Shown here piece after piece: positions 7,872 to 16,079 of a stretch of DNA of 64,000 bases. The DNA is taken from NCBI RefSeq assembly GCF_001865245.1, contig NZ_MKXB01000148.1, forward strand, positions 1-64,000, given 5' to 3'. A program made the position numbers and the translations under genes. The notes under the pieces were generated by a model. That model had not been told where the DNA came from. It worked only from the letters and a program-made list of their open reading frames with translations, and did no database searches. Source of the stretch: Streptomyces sp. CC53 (GTDB lineage: Bacteria; Actinomycetota; Actinomycetes; Streptomycetales; Streptomycetaceae). How positions within the stretch are numbered: the first letter of the stretch is position 1; every line of letters starts with the position of its first letter.

Positions 7872-9098
7872 GTGAGGTTTCCCGCCCGTGCCCGCGCCTG
7901 GCTGCGCGCCCACCCCCTGGCCGCCGACGGCGCCCTCGCCGCCGCCGTGCTCCTCGCGATGGTCCTCGGCTCCTTCGCGGACCCCCACGGCAGCCGCACC
8001 GGCCCCACCTTCGGCACCCGCGCCCCGGGCCCCGGGAGCGTCGCGCTGATGGTGCTGGGCGCCGCCGCGCTGGTGCCGCGGCGCCGCGCGCCCCTCCTCG
8101 CGCTCGCCGTCACCAGCGCCGTCACCGTCGCCGAGTTCGCGTCGGGGGACCCCGCCGCACCCGTCGCGATGAGCGCCGTCGTCGCCCTCTACACCGTCGC
8201 CTCCCGCACCGACCGCCCCACCACGTGGAGGGTCGGCCTGGCGACGATGACGGTGCTGACCGGTGCCGCCATGTGCTGCGGATCCGCCCCCTGGTACTCC
8301 CAGCAGAACCTGGGCGTCTTCGCCTGGACCGGCATGGCCGCGGCGGCGGGCGACGCCGTCCGCAGCCGCCGCGCCTTCGTCGACGCGATCCGCGAACGGG
8401 CCGAGCGCGCCGAACGCACCCGGGAGGAGGAGGCCCGCCGCCGCGTCGCCGAGGAGCGCCTCCGCATCGCCCGCGACCTGCACGACGTCGTCGCCCACCA
8501 CATCGCCCTCGTCAACGTGCAGGCGGGCGTCGCCGCCCACGTCATGGACAAGCGGCCCGACCAGGCGAAGGAAGCCCTCGCCCACGTCAGGGAGGCGAGC
8601 CGCTCCGCGCTGGACGAGCTGCGCGCCACCGTCGGACTGCTGCGCCAGTCCGACGACCCGGAGGCCCCCACGGAACCGGCCCCCGGCCTGGCCCGCCTCG
8701 ACGACCTGCTGGACTCGTTCCGGCGGGCCGGCCTCCCCGTCACCGTCGCCCGCACCGACCAGGGCGCGCAGCTGTCCGCGGCCGTCGACCTCGCCGCGTA
8801 CCGGATCATCCAGGAGTCCCTGACGAACGTCCGCAAGCACGCCGGCCCGGACGCCACCGCCGAGGTCAGCGTGGTGCGGGTGGGCCGCACCATCGAGGTC
8901 ACCGTGCTGGACAGCGGCAGCTCCGCCGCCGCGGCGCCCGGACCCGCCGCACCGGGCGGCCACGGCCTGCTCGGCATGCGGGAGCGCGCCACCGCCCTCG
9001 GCGGCGCCCTCACCACCGGGCCCCGCTTCGGCGGCGGCTTCCGGGTGCAGGCGATACTTCCGCTCACCGCAGGCACAGGGGAGGACGGGCCCGCATGA
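7872..9098 (+). CDS. NarL-type sensor histidine kinase (HisKA_3/HATPase)
   Basis: This 408-residue membrane kinase has about four hydrophobic segments in the first 160 residues with almost no external loops. Next comes a charged helix and the HisKA_3 dimerisation box RIARDLHDVVAHH, with the phospho-accepting His at 204. The C-terminal ATPase domain has the N box YRIIQESLTNVRKHA and the G-box GGHGLLGMRERA. It should autophosphorylate and pass phosphate to the regulator encoded immediately downstream, whose ATG overlaps its stop by 4 nt. The start is the GTG at 7872. The scarcity of external residues suggests it senses a membrane or intramembrane signal, but the signal is unknown. Confidence 0.92.
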   Translation: MRFPARARAWLRAHPLAADGALAAAVLLAMVLGSFADPHGSRTGPTFGTRAPGPGSVALMVLGAAALVPRRRAPLLALAVTSAVTVAEFASGDPAAPVAMSAVVALYTVASRTDRPTTWRVGLATMTVLTGAAMCCGSAPWYSQQNLGVFAWTGMAAAAGDAVRSRRAFVDAIRERAERAERTREEEARRRVAEERLRIARDLHDVVAHHIALVNVQAGVAAHVMDKRPDQAKEALAHVREASRSALDELRATVGLLRQSDDPEAPTEPAPGLARLDDLLDSFRRAGLPVTVARTDQGAQLSAAVDLAAYRIIQESLTNVRKHAGPDATAEVSVVRVGRTIEVTVLDSGSSAAAAPGPAAPGGHGLLGMRERATALGGALTTGPRFGGGFRVQAILPLTAGTGEDGPA

Positions 9099-9835
9099 CC
9101 ATCGACGCCGCCGGCGCGCCGGAGCCGACGGAGCCCATCCGGGTGCTGCTCGCCGACGACCAGGCCCTGCTGCGCAGCGCGTTCCGCGTGCTGGTGGACT
9201 CCGAGCCGGACATGGTGGTCGTCGGGGAGGCCGCCGACGGCGCCGAAGCCCTCGCCCTCGCCCGCGCCACCGCACCGGACGTGGTGCTGATGGACATCCG
9301 CATGCCCGGCACCGACGGCCTCGCCGCCACGCGCGCCATCACCGCCGACCCGGCCCTGGACGGGGTGCACGTCGTCATGCTGACCACCTTCGAGGTCGAC
9401 GACTACGTGGTGCAGTCGCTGCGGGCCGGCGCCTGCGGGTTCCTCGGCAAGGGCGCCGAACCGGACGAGCTGCTGGGCGCCATCCGGGTCGCCGCCGCGG
9501 GCGACGCCCTGCTGTCGCCCACCGCGACCAAGGGGCTCATCGCCCGCTTCCTGGCCCAGGGCGGTGACGGCACCGGGGACGGCGCGGGTGGTGGCGGGCC
9601 GTCGGCGGCCCGGCACGCGGAGCGCCTCGCCCCGCTCACCGGCCGCGAACGTGAGGTCCTCGCCCTCGTCGCGGGCGGACTGACCAACGACGAGATCGCC
9701 GAGCGGCTGACCGTCAGCCCGCTCACCGTGAAGACGCACGTCAACCGCACCATGGCCAAGCTCCGCGCCCGGGACCGCGCCCAACTCGTCGTCGCCGCCT
9801 ACGAGACGGGCCTCGTCAGGCCCGGCGCGGACTGA
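9095..9835 (+). CDS. NarL/LuxR-family response regulator
   Basis: This 246-residue two-domain regulator has a receiver with DD at residues 21-22, the phospho-acceptor Asp67 in VVLMDIRMPG, and a conserved Thr and Lys (MLTTFE, FLGKGAE). The C-terminal LuxR-type helix-turn-helix has LTGREREVLALVAGG and TVKTHVNRTMAKL. The linker is Gly/Asp-rich. The ATG at 9095 overlaps the kinase stop by 4 nt, so the two are translationally coupled and almost certainly form one two-component system. Target genes cannot be read from the sequence. The regulated gene may have been the lost neighbour suggested by the reading frame ending at 10042. Confidence 0.93.
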   Translation: MTIDAAGAPEPTEPIRVLLADDQALLRSAFRVLVDSEPDMVVVGEAADGAEALALARATAPDVVLMDIRMPGTDGLAATRAITADPALDGVHVVMLTTFEVDDYVVQSLRAGACGFLGKGAEPDELLGAIRVAAAGDALLSPTATKGLIARFLAQGGDGTGDGAGGGGPSAARHAERLAPLTGREREVLALVAGGLTNDEIAERLTVSPLTVKTHVNRTMAKLRARDRAQLVVAAYETGLVRPGAD

Positions 9836-9877
9836 CCCCACCGGCCCCCTCCGGGCCGGGCACCGACCGCCCGTGCC

Positions 9878-10042
9878 GTGCCCGCCGTACTCCGTCCGGT
9901 GTACGCCGCCCGCCGGGAAAGAGACCTGGGGCGAGGGACACCGGCGGACGAGGCCCCGGCGGCCGGAGCGCCTGCCGCCCCGGCGAAGCCGGCCGCGGAC
10001 GTGGAGGGCCCGGCGGTCCCCGCCCCCGCGTCCACCGACTAG
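9878..10042 (+). pseudogene. possible 3' remnant of a lost gene (orphan C-terminal tail)
   Basis: The frame ending at the TAG at 10040-10042 reads as a plausible protein C-terminus: a basic segment (VYAARRERDLGRGTP) followed by an Ala/Pro/Asp/Glu tail ending VPAPASTD. Its start is missing, because upstream sequence in this frame runs into the response-regulator stop region. A 13-bp hairpin begins 7 nt after the TAG, where a gene's terminator would be expected. From memory, some Streptomyces encode an efflux transporter beside this two-component system, so a deleted transporter gene is one explanation. The 5' limit given is approximate. This may instead be chance in GC-rich DNA. Confidence 0.35.
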
Positions 10043-10048
10043 GCCCGG

Positions 10049-10089
10049 GGCCCTGCCCGTGACCCGCCGGATGGGGCACGGGCAGGGCC
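10049..10089 (+). terminator. 13-bp hairpin following the orphan frame
   Basis: The arms at 10049-10061 (ggccctgcccgtg) and 10077-10089 are perfectly complementary, with a 15-nt loop. There is no T-run. Its place just after the TAG at 10042 suggests it once terminated a plus-strand gene. Confidence 0.5.
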
Positions 10090-10125
10090 GGGGCCCGGAA
10101 CCCGGCCCCCTGCCGAGGAAGAGCC

Positions 10126-10158
10126 GAGGGGCGCCCCCCGTCGCGGGGGGCGCCCCTC
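10126..10158 (-). terminator. 14-bp perfect hairpin downstream of nadA
   Basis: The arms at 10126-10139 and 10145-10158 (gaggggcgcccccc and its complement) pair perfectly around a 5-nt loop. It lies 38 bp beyond the nadA stop and is the likely terminator of nadA. It can also act from the other strand. Confidence 0.75.
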
Positions 10159-10195
10159 AAGGCTTGCGGCGGCGGGCACGGCGGCCCGGCGCGCG

Positions 10196-11374
10196 CTACG
10201 GCAGCGCCAGCATCCGCTCCAGCGCCAGCTTCGCGTACTCCTCGGTCTCCCGGTCCACCTGGATCCGGTTGACCAGCTTGCCGTCCGCCAGGGACTCCAG
10301 CGCCCACACCAGGTGCGGCAGGTCGATGCGGTTCATCGTCGAGCAGAAGCAGACCGTCCGGTCGAGGAACGAGATCTCCTTGCCCTCGCCGGCGAAACGA
10401 TTCGCCAGGCGCCGGACCAGGTTCAGCTCCGTGCCGATCGCCCACTTGGAGCCCGCCGGGGCGGCCTCCAGCGTCTTGATGATGTACTCGGTCGAGCCCA
10501 CGTAGTCGGCAGCCGCCACGACCTCGTGCCGGCACTCGGGGTGGACCAGCACGTTCACGCCGGGGATGCGCTCGCGGACCTCGTTGACCGAGTCCAGCGA
10601 GAACCGGCCGTGCACCGAGCAGTGGCCGCGCCACAGGATCATCTTCGCGGCGCGCAGCGCCTCCGCCGTGAGGCCGCCGTTCGGCTTGTGCGGGTTGTAG
10701 ACCACGCAGTCGTCCAGGGACATGCCCATGTCGCGGACCGCGGTGTTCCGGCCGAGATGCTGGTCCGGCAGGAAGAGGACCTTCTCGCCCTGCTCGAACG
10801 CCCAGTCCAGGGCACGCTCGGCGTTCGAGGACGTGCAGATGGTGCCGCCGTGCTTGCCGGTGAAGGCCTTGATGTCGGCGGAGGAGTTCATGTACGAGAC
10901 GGGTACGGTCACGTCGGCGACGCCCGCCTCGGTCAGCACGTCCCAGCACTCGGCGACCTGCTCGGCCGTCGCCATGTCGGCCATCGAGCAGCCCGCGGCC
11001 AGGTCGGGCAGGACGACCTTCTGGTCGTCGCCGGTCAGGATGTCCGCGGACTCGGCCATGAAGTGCACGCCGCAGAAGACGATGTACTCGGCCTCCGGCC
11101 GTGCCGCCGCGTCCCGGGCGAGCTTGAAGGAGTCGCCCGTGACGTCCGCGAACTGGATGACCTCGTCGCGCTGGTAGTGGTGGCCGAGCACGAAGACCTT
11201 GTCTCCGAGCCGCTCCTTGGCCGCGCGGGCGCGCTCCACCAGGTCCGGGTCGGACGGCGCGGGCAGGTCGCCCGGGCACTCCACGCCGCGCTCGCTCTTC
11301 GGGTCGGCCTCGCGGCCGAGGAGAAGCAGCGCGAGCGGGGTCGGCTGGACGTCCAGGGGCTGGGCGGTGGTCAC
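10196..11374 (-). CDS. nadA: quinolinate synthase NadA
   Basis: NadA condenses iminoaspartate with dihydroxyacetone phosphate to give quinolinate, the de novo NAD precursor, using an oxygen-sensitive [4Fe-4S] cluster. The protein (392 residues from the GTG at 11374) shows GHHYQRDEVIQFADVTGDS, CGVHFMAESADIL, the cysteine segments AGCSMADMA, ECRHEVV and VCFCSTMNRID that supply cluster ligands, and the YNPHKPNGGL segment. An alternative GTG at 11383 would add three residues; the aaagg site sits better for the inner GTG. No nadB or nadC lies beside it here. The divergent neighbour is erpA, an Fe-S carrier, which is functionally suggestive. Confidence 0.93.
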   Translation of the reverse strand: MTTAQPLDVQPTPLALLLLGREADPKSERGVECPGDLPAPSDPDLVERARAAKERLGDKVFVLGHHYQRDEVIQFADVTGDSFKLARDAAARPEAEYIVFCGVHFMAESADILTGDDQKVVLPDLAAGCSMADMATAEQVAECWDVLTEAGVADVTVPVSYMNSSADIKAFTGKHGGTICTSSNAERALDWAFEQGEKVLFLPDQHLGRNTAVRDMGMSLDDCVVYNPHKPNGGLTAEALRAAKMILWRGHCSVHGRFSLDSVNEVRERIPGVNVLVHPECRHEVVAAADYVGSTEYIIKTLEAAPAGSKWAIGTELNLVRRLANRFAGEGKEISFLDRTVCFCSTMNRIDLPHLVWALESLADGKLVNRIQVDRETEEYAKLALERMLALP

Positions 11375-11442
11375 GTCACGCACCCTTTCTACTGAGCTTC
11401 ACGTGGCAGGCACTGCGCCTTCTCGTCTAGATGACGCTATCT

Positions 11443-11471
11443 ATCATATCCGGTTCACGTCACTTTGACGA
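11443..11471 (-). promoter_or_regulatory. possible nadA promoter
   Basis: On the minus strand TATGAT (complement of 11443-11448) is a good -10 about 70 bp upstream of the nadA start, in an unusually AT-rich patch for this genome. The -35 around 11466-11471 is poor. On the plus strand TTGACG at 11465-11470 could be a -35 for the erpA transcript. The divergent promoters appear to lie in this patch. Confidence 0.35.
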
Positions 11472-11660
11472 TGTCCATAGTGTCGATGTGACACATTCGC
11501 CTTCCCCGTGCCGGTGCTTGCCTGACGGCGGGTGTGCGAGCATGAGGAGGGACAAGAGGCAGACGAGAAAGACGAGCGCTCGGCCCGGAATGAATCCGCG
11601 GCCCCGCCGGTTGACCTGACCGTCGGCAAGCAGTCTTCGTACAACCCGGGAGAGAAGCAG

Positions 11661-12017
11661 ATGTCCGTATCGGACGAGAAGACCACTGTCAGCGACGGCA
11701 TCCTCCTGACGGACGCCGCCGCGGCGAAGGTCAAGGCCCTGCTCGACCAGGAAGGCCGCGACGACCTCGCCCTGCGGGTGGCCGTCCAGCCCGGTGGCTG
11801 CTCCGGCCTGCGCTACCAGCTCTTCTTCGACGAGCGCTCCCTCGACGGCGACGTGGAGAAGGACTTCGACGGCGTGAAGGTCGTCACCGACCGTATGAGC
11901 GCCCCGTACCTCGGCGGCGCCACCATCGACTTCGTGGACACGATCGAGAAGCAGGGCTTCACCATCGACAACCCGAACGCCACGGGTTCCTGCGCCTGCG
12001 GCGACTCCTTCAGCTGA
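11661..12017 (+). CDS. erpA: A-type iron-sulfur carrier protein (ErpA/IscA family)
   Basis: This 118-residue protein receives an Fe-S cluster and inserts it into apo-proteins. The three ligand cysteines are in place: Cys47 in GGCSGLRY, and Cys111 and Cys113 in GSCACGDSF near the C-terminus. The length and the YLGGATIDFVDTI segment match the family. The start is the ATG at 11661, preceded by gggagagaag. It is divergent from nadA, whose product needs a [4Fe-4S] cluster. The long leader (about 200 nt after the AT-rich promoter patch) contains only short open frames with no clear ribosome site. A very strong hairpin terminates the gene. Confidence 0.93.
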   Translation: MSVSDEKTTVSDGILLTDAAAAKVKALLDQEGRDDLALRVAVQPGGCSGLRYQLFFDERSLDGDVEKDFDGVKVVTDRMSAPYLGGATIDFVDTIEKQGFTIDNPNATGSCACGDSFS

Positions 12018-12033
12018 CGCCCGCAGGGCGTGA

Positions 12034-12074
12034 CGGCGGCGGCCCCGGACCACCACGGTCCGGGGCCGCCGCCG
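12034..12074. terminator. 18-bp perfect hairpin after erpA
   Basis: The arms at 12034-12051 and 12057-12074 are perfectly complementary around a 5-nt loop, 17 bp beyond the erpA stop. This is one of the strongest hairpins in the window. There is no T-run, as is common in Streptomyces. Confidence 0.85.
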
Positions 12075-12784
12075 TTCGCCCGGGACCAGCTCTCCGAAGC
12101 GGTCGGGCGCCCCGTCACCCGCCGCCCGGCCTCCCTGCACCACCGCCGTCCCGCTGCCTTGTGTCCGGCCGTCCGGAGTCTGCCACCGGGGTGCCGCACT
12201 CCCCGCGGGCGAGTCCCGCGGCAGGGGGCGCACGCCCCGCCCGCGTACCGCTTCCCGCGCCACACCCGCCGCTCCCGCCCTGCCCCCCCGCGTCTCGCGG
12301 GTGCGCACCGCTGCGGCAGCCGGCCCAAGAGGGCGCCGGGCCGTATCGCGCGGGTCCGGCGCGCGGCAGGTGACCGGGGCCGCCGCAGGCCCGTCACGGG
12401 CGGCAGGCCCGCCGCGGGCCCGTCCCGCCAGGCGCTGCCACGACGGGGTCCTCCTCGCTTCGACGGGTCCCCGCCCTCACCGCGGCCGCGCGGGCGCCCT
12501 GGGCCTTCCGCTCCCGAAGGCGCCGGTGTTGACCGGACGCTCCCCCGGGGCCCGCGCCGCCTGCTCCCCGTCCGCGCCCGTGCCGTTCCGGTCCGCCGCC
12601 CACCCTGTCCCGACGGGCAAGCCGAGCCCAGACCTGCCGGCGGGCGCGCGGCGGGTGACCGATCCGCCCGCCGCCGGCGCCCGTCGGCGGGTCCGCGGGC
12701 CGCCACCCCGCACGCCGTACGCGCCCGTGACCGGCCCCCGCCCACAGGCGACCAAGCGCGGCGGTGCCGCCCCGCCGTGCCCGG
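12075..12784. other. 710-bp intergenic region without a supported gene
   Basis: The DNA is extremely GC-rich. Its six frames give only Arg/Pro/Gly/Ala-rich shadows, with no domain, signal peptide or ribosome site attached to a credible start. It is the longest gene-free stretch in the window. Converging transcription from both sides ends at or near it. Degenerate remains of a lost gene cannot be excluded. Confidence 0.55.
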
Positions 12785-14227
12785 CTACTTCCGGGGCACC
12801 GGCTCGCCGCTCACCGCGTCCACGACCTCGCGGTCGCCCAGCGGGACCCGCAGCGTCACCGTGTCGCTCAGGTCCACGCCGAGCGCGATGCACGCCCGGT
12901 CCAGCTCGACCGGCGTCTCGTACAGCCGCACCTTCACCTGGGTGGCCGTCTCCTCGGCCCGCACCGTGTACCGGCTGCACACCCCGCCGGTGAACCACAC
13001 CGTCAGCGTCCGGTCCCGCGCCTCGTACCGGTCGACCCGCAGATGGCCGCCCGCTTCGTCCGGCTCCGGCGCCAGCCGCTCCACCGGCACCGCCGGGTAC
13101 GCGAACCGGTAGCGCTCGCCGTTCTCCCGCTCGGCGTCGAACAGCCAGGCCGGGACCAGCGCCGGAGCACCCTTCTCCAGCTGCCCCGCGAGACCGAAGG
13201 CCGCCCCGCGGATGGTCACCCGCTCCTTCGGCGGCAGCGGCGTGCGGCCCGGCTCGCACGGCGCGGCCGGGTCCGCACCGGTCGGCTCGGCTGCTCCGCC
13301 CATCACGTCCGGGGCCTGCGGACCGCCGTTCGGCACCGGTGTCGCGCAGCCGCCGATCCGGCCGTCCCGGTGGCCGACGGCCTCGTTCAGCTCCGCCACC
13401 GCCTCCTGCGCGGTCATCACCGGGTACTCCGCCGCCCGCACCGGCTCCAGCAGCCGCCCGCTGCCGCCGACGACCGCACCTCCCGAGCCCACCCTGATCC
13501 CCGTCGACCAGTCGTAGGTGGGCAGCCCGGCCACCACCGGATCGGCGTTCACCACCCGGACCCCGTCCATGACCTGCGAGGCGTCCAGCCGGGCGTCCGC
13601 CAGGCCGAGGCCCTCCAGCACCGGGGCCGCCGCCCGCTTCGCCGCGTCCTCGCCCACCGGCTTCCCGGACCCGCCGCCGTCCGGCGGGCACACCTTCTTC
13701 CCCTTCGGGCAGTTGTCCGTCACCGGCCCGCCCACGTGGTACGTCCAGGTCGCCGGCGCCTGCGCGTCCACCCGCAGCACCGCGCCCGACCCGTCCTTCT
13801 GCGGCCCGACGCGCCAGGCGCCGTGCTCCTCGACCGGTGTGCCCTCCACCCCGAGCAGGTCCGCGAGGCGCGCCACGTCGTCCGCGTCCACGGTCCCCTT
13901 CGGGCGGTAGGTGTGCGCCGTGCCGGGGCCGTCCGGCAGCGTGCCCGCCACGCGGTACGTCGCACCGCCCGGGTCCGGCTCGCCCGGGGCGATCCCCGGA
14001 GCCGTCGTGCCGCCGTCGCCCGCGGTCGGCGGCGGCGCCCCGCGGTTGTCCGCGACGGCCGCCTGCTCGGTGCCGCCCCGCTCGCCACCCGCCGCGGCCA
14101 CGGCCAGGTACGTGCCCCCGCCCGCGAGCAGCACGGCCGCCGCCACCACGGAGACGGCGAGCGGCGAACGCCGCCGACCGGGGGTGACGTCGACCTGGCT
14201 GACGCCTGTGGGTTCGGTCTCGTTCAC
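12785..14227 (-). CDS. membrane-anchored protein of unknown function
   Basis: This 480-residue protein starts with a short cytoplasmic tail (MNETEPTGVSQVDVTPGRRR), then one hydrophobic helix at about residues 22-46, an Ala/Gly/Pro/Asp-rich linker and a large extracytoplasmic domain. The domain has four or more cysteines (DNCPKGKKVCPP; GGCATPVP; APCEPG; VCSRY), which could form disulfides outside the cell. I recognise no catalytic motif. The topology resembles Streptomyces single-span surface proteins or anti-sigma-like anchors, but nothing defines its role. A small gene of the same orientation lies upstream (14376-14582), with a hairpin between them, so this gene probably has its own promoter. 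Confidence 0.85.
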   Translation of the reverse strand: MNETEPTGVSQVDVTPGRRRSPLAVSVVAAAVLLAGGGTYLAVAAAGGERGGTEQAAVADNRGAPPPTAGDGGTTAPGIAPGEPDPGGATYRVAGTLPDGPGTAHTYRPKGTVDADDVARLADLLGVEGTPVEEHGAWRVGPQKDGSGAVLRVDAQAPATWTYHVGGPVTDNCPKGKKVCPPDGGGSGKPVGEDAAKRAAAPVLEGLGLADARLDASQVMDGVRVVNADPVVAGLPTYDWSTGIRVGSGGAVVGGSGRLLEPVRAAEYPVMTAQEAVAELNEAVGHRDGRIGGCATPVPNGGPQAPDVMGGAAEPTGADPAAPCEPGRTPLPPKERVTIRGAAFGLAGQLEKGAPALVPAWLFDAERENGERYRFAYPAVPVERLAPEPDEAGGHLRVDRYEARDRTLTVWFTGGVCSRYTVRAEETATQVKVRLYETPVELDRACIALGVDLSDTVTLRVPLGDREVVDAVSGEPVPRK

Positions 14228-14338
14228 CGCAACGCTCCTTCGTCGGTCTCTCCCCTGTCGTATCTCCTTTTGACGGGAGACACCGTTGGGACGGAGCGGA
14301 CGGGCGAGCGGTTCCGCACCTCCGGGGTACGGCGTGGC

Positions 14339-14369
14339 CCCCGGCCCCGGGGCGACCGCGGGGCCGGGG
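14339..14369 (-). terminator. 11-bp hairpin after the small gene at 14376-14582
   Basis: The arms at 14339-14349 (ccccggccccg) and 14359-14369 are complementary around a 9-nt loop. It lies directly beyond the stop of the small minus-strand gene and supports that gene being real. Confidence 0.6.
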
Positions 14370-14375
14370 CGCCGC

Positions 14376-14582
14376 TCAGCCGCCGTACTCGGAGGCGGCG
14401 TCCATCATCCGCGCCGACGCGGGGGGCACCACCACGCCGTGGATCGCCGAGGGCGGCACGCGGCCGGGCGCGTCCACCGCGGGCACCACCCAGTGCGGGG
14501 CCATCCGCGCCGAGTTCCCGCACAGCTCGGCCAACGTCAACTCGGGCTCACGCCGCTCACGCGGCGACATGGTGTTCGACAT
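14376..14582 (-). CDS. small hypothetical protein
   Basis: This 68-residue protein begins MSNTMSPRERREPELTL. It contains ELCGNSARMAPHWVVPAVD and ends with ASARMMDAASEYGG. It has no signal peptide or clear membrane span and no known motif. A second ATG four codons in is an alternative start; neither has a strong ribosome site. It is divergent from the PfkB kinase gene. A hairpin immediately after the stop and amino-acid use unlike the shadow frames support it. The function is unknown. Confidence 0.5.
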   Translation of the reverse strand: MSNTMSPRERREPELTLAELCGNSARMAPHWVVPAVDAPGRVPPSAIHGVVVPPASARMMDAASEYGG

Positions 14583-14760
14583 AGGGGCACCGTACGCACG
14601 CCCGACCCGGCCGACAAAGAGCTACTATCGGGTAGTTTCCGCTGTTCTCCGTCCCCGGTCGCACCCGGTAGCGTGGACTGCCGCCCGTCGTCACCCGACG
14701 ATCCCGTACGAGCGCCCTTCGCGCGTCCCGTCCAGCCGCCTCCCGCAGGAGCATCCCGCC

Positions 14761-15735
14761 GTGCGTATCGCAGTCACCGGCTCCATCGCCACCGACCACC
14801 TCATGACCTTCCCCGGCCGATTCGCCGACCAGCTCGTCGCCGATCAGCTGCACACGGTCTCCCTGTCCTTCCTGGTCGACAACCTCGACGTCCGCAGGGG
14901 AGGCGTCGGCGCCAACATCTGCTTCGGCATGGGCCAGCTCGGCGCCCGGCCGGTGCTGGTCGGCGCGGCGGGCTTCGACTTCGACGAGTACCGCGCCTGG
15001 CTCGACCGCCACGGGGTCGACACCGCCTCCGTGCGGATCTCCGAGGTGCTGCACACCGCGCGGTTCGTCTGCACCACGGACGCCGACCACAACCAGATCG
15101 GCTCCTTCTACACCGGCGCCATGAGCGAGGCCCGGCTCATCGAGCTCAAGGCCGTCGCCGACCGCGTCGGCGGTCTCGACCTCGTCCTGATCGGCGCCGA
15201 CGACCCCGAGGCGATGCTCCGCCACACCGAGGAGTGCCGGACCCGGGGCATCCCGTTCGCCGCCGACTTCTCCCAGCAGATCGCGCGGATGGACGGCGAG
15301 GAGATCCGCACCCTCCTCGACGGCGCCACGTACCTCTTCTCCAACGAGTACGAGAAGGGGCTCATCGAGGCCAAGACCGGCTGGACCGACGAGGAGATCC
15401 TCGGCCGCGTCGGGCACCGCGTGACCACCCTCGGCTCGCGCGGTGTGCGCATCGAGCGCGTCGGCGACCCGGCCGTCGAGGTGGGCTGCCCGGAGGAGGA
15501 CGCCAAGGTCGACCCGACCGGCGTCGGCGACGCTTTCCGCGCGGGCTTCCTGTCCGGCCTGTCCTGGGGCGTCGGCCTGGAGCGCGCCGCACAGGTCGGC
15601 TGCATGCTGGCCACGCTGGTCATCGAGACGCTCGGCACCCAGGAGTACACGCTGCGCCGCGCCCACTTCATGGAGCGCTTCACGAAGGCGTACGGCGACG
15701 AGGCCGCGGCCGAGGTGCAGGCGCACCTCTCCTGA
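14761..15735 (+). CDS. PfkB-family carbohydrate (ribokinase/adenosine-kinase type) kinase
   Basis: This 324-residue cytoplasmic sugar or nucleoside kinase carries the PfkB signatures: an N-terminal beta-strand start VRIAVTGSIATDHL, the GGVGANICFGMGQLG motif at about residue 47, and the C-terminal DPTGVGDAFRAGF anion-hole motif, with catalytic Asp257. The substrate is unknown; adenosine- or ribokinase-like activity is plausible. The GTG at 14761 has GCAGGAG upstream at ideal spacing; in-frame sequence further upstream is not protein-like. The segment 14569-14760 is therefore a leader/promoter region, containing ctactatcgggtagt (14632-14646). A hairpin terminates the gene. Confidence 0.92.
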   Translation: MRIAVTGSIATDHLMTFPGRFADQLVADQLHTVSLSFLVDNLDVRRGGVGANICFGMGQLGARPVLVGAAGFDFDEYRAWLDRHGVDTASVRISEVLHTARFVCTTDADHNQIGSFYTGAMSEARLIELKAVADRVGGLDLVLIGADDPEAMLRHTEECRTRGIPFAADFSQQIARMDGEEIRTLLDGATYLFSNEYEKGLIEAKTGWTDEEILGRVGHRVTTLGSRGVRIERVGDPAVEVGCPEEDAKVDPTGVGDAFRAGFLSGLSWGVGLERAAQVGCMLATLVIETLGTQEYTLRRAHFMERFTKAYGDEAAAEVQAHLS

Positions 15736-15747
15736 CACCCGCGCCAC

Positions 15748-15780
15748 CCGCCCCGGAGCCCGCGGAGGACTCCGGGGCGG
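15748..15780 (+). terminator. 11-bp hairpin after the PfkB kinase gene
   Basis: The arms at 15748-15758 (ccgccccggag) and 15770-15780 pair perfectly with an 11-nt loop, 13 bp after the stop. It is likely the terminator of the kinase transcript. Confidence 0.7.
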
Positions 15781-16079
15781 ACCGCTGTCCCGGTGCGTGC
15801 CGCAAGCCTGCGCGCCCCCGTGCCGGGACCGCCCCGGTGTTCCCCGCGGTGATCACGCCTCCGCGCGCCGCGCCGGCCACCGGAGCAGCCCGCCCCCGCG
15901 GGCGATCCCGCACGACGGCGCCCGCCGCCGGCTCGTCGGCCTCCCGAGGCGGAGGTCCCACCCCCGCCCGACCGCGCCGCCCGTCCGGCGCGGCGGCCTC
16001 CGCGCGCTCCGGCGTGGACCACCCGGGCCGCCGCGCGGCTGCGGCGGGAGGCGCGCCGGCCCCGTACGTCCAGGAGGAG
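15781..16079. other. intergenic region between convergent genes, nothing supported
   Basis: The DNA is GC-rich, with Arg/Ala/Pro-rich shadow frames and no credible gene. It separates the convergent kinase and cysteine desulfurase genes. Confidence 0.5.

Noticed and set aside
11541..11618. A 25-codon basic ORF (MRRDKRQTRK start) upstream of erpA
   Set aside because: It lacks a ribosome site and protein-like conservation cannot be judged. It is more likely part of the leader.
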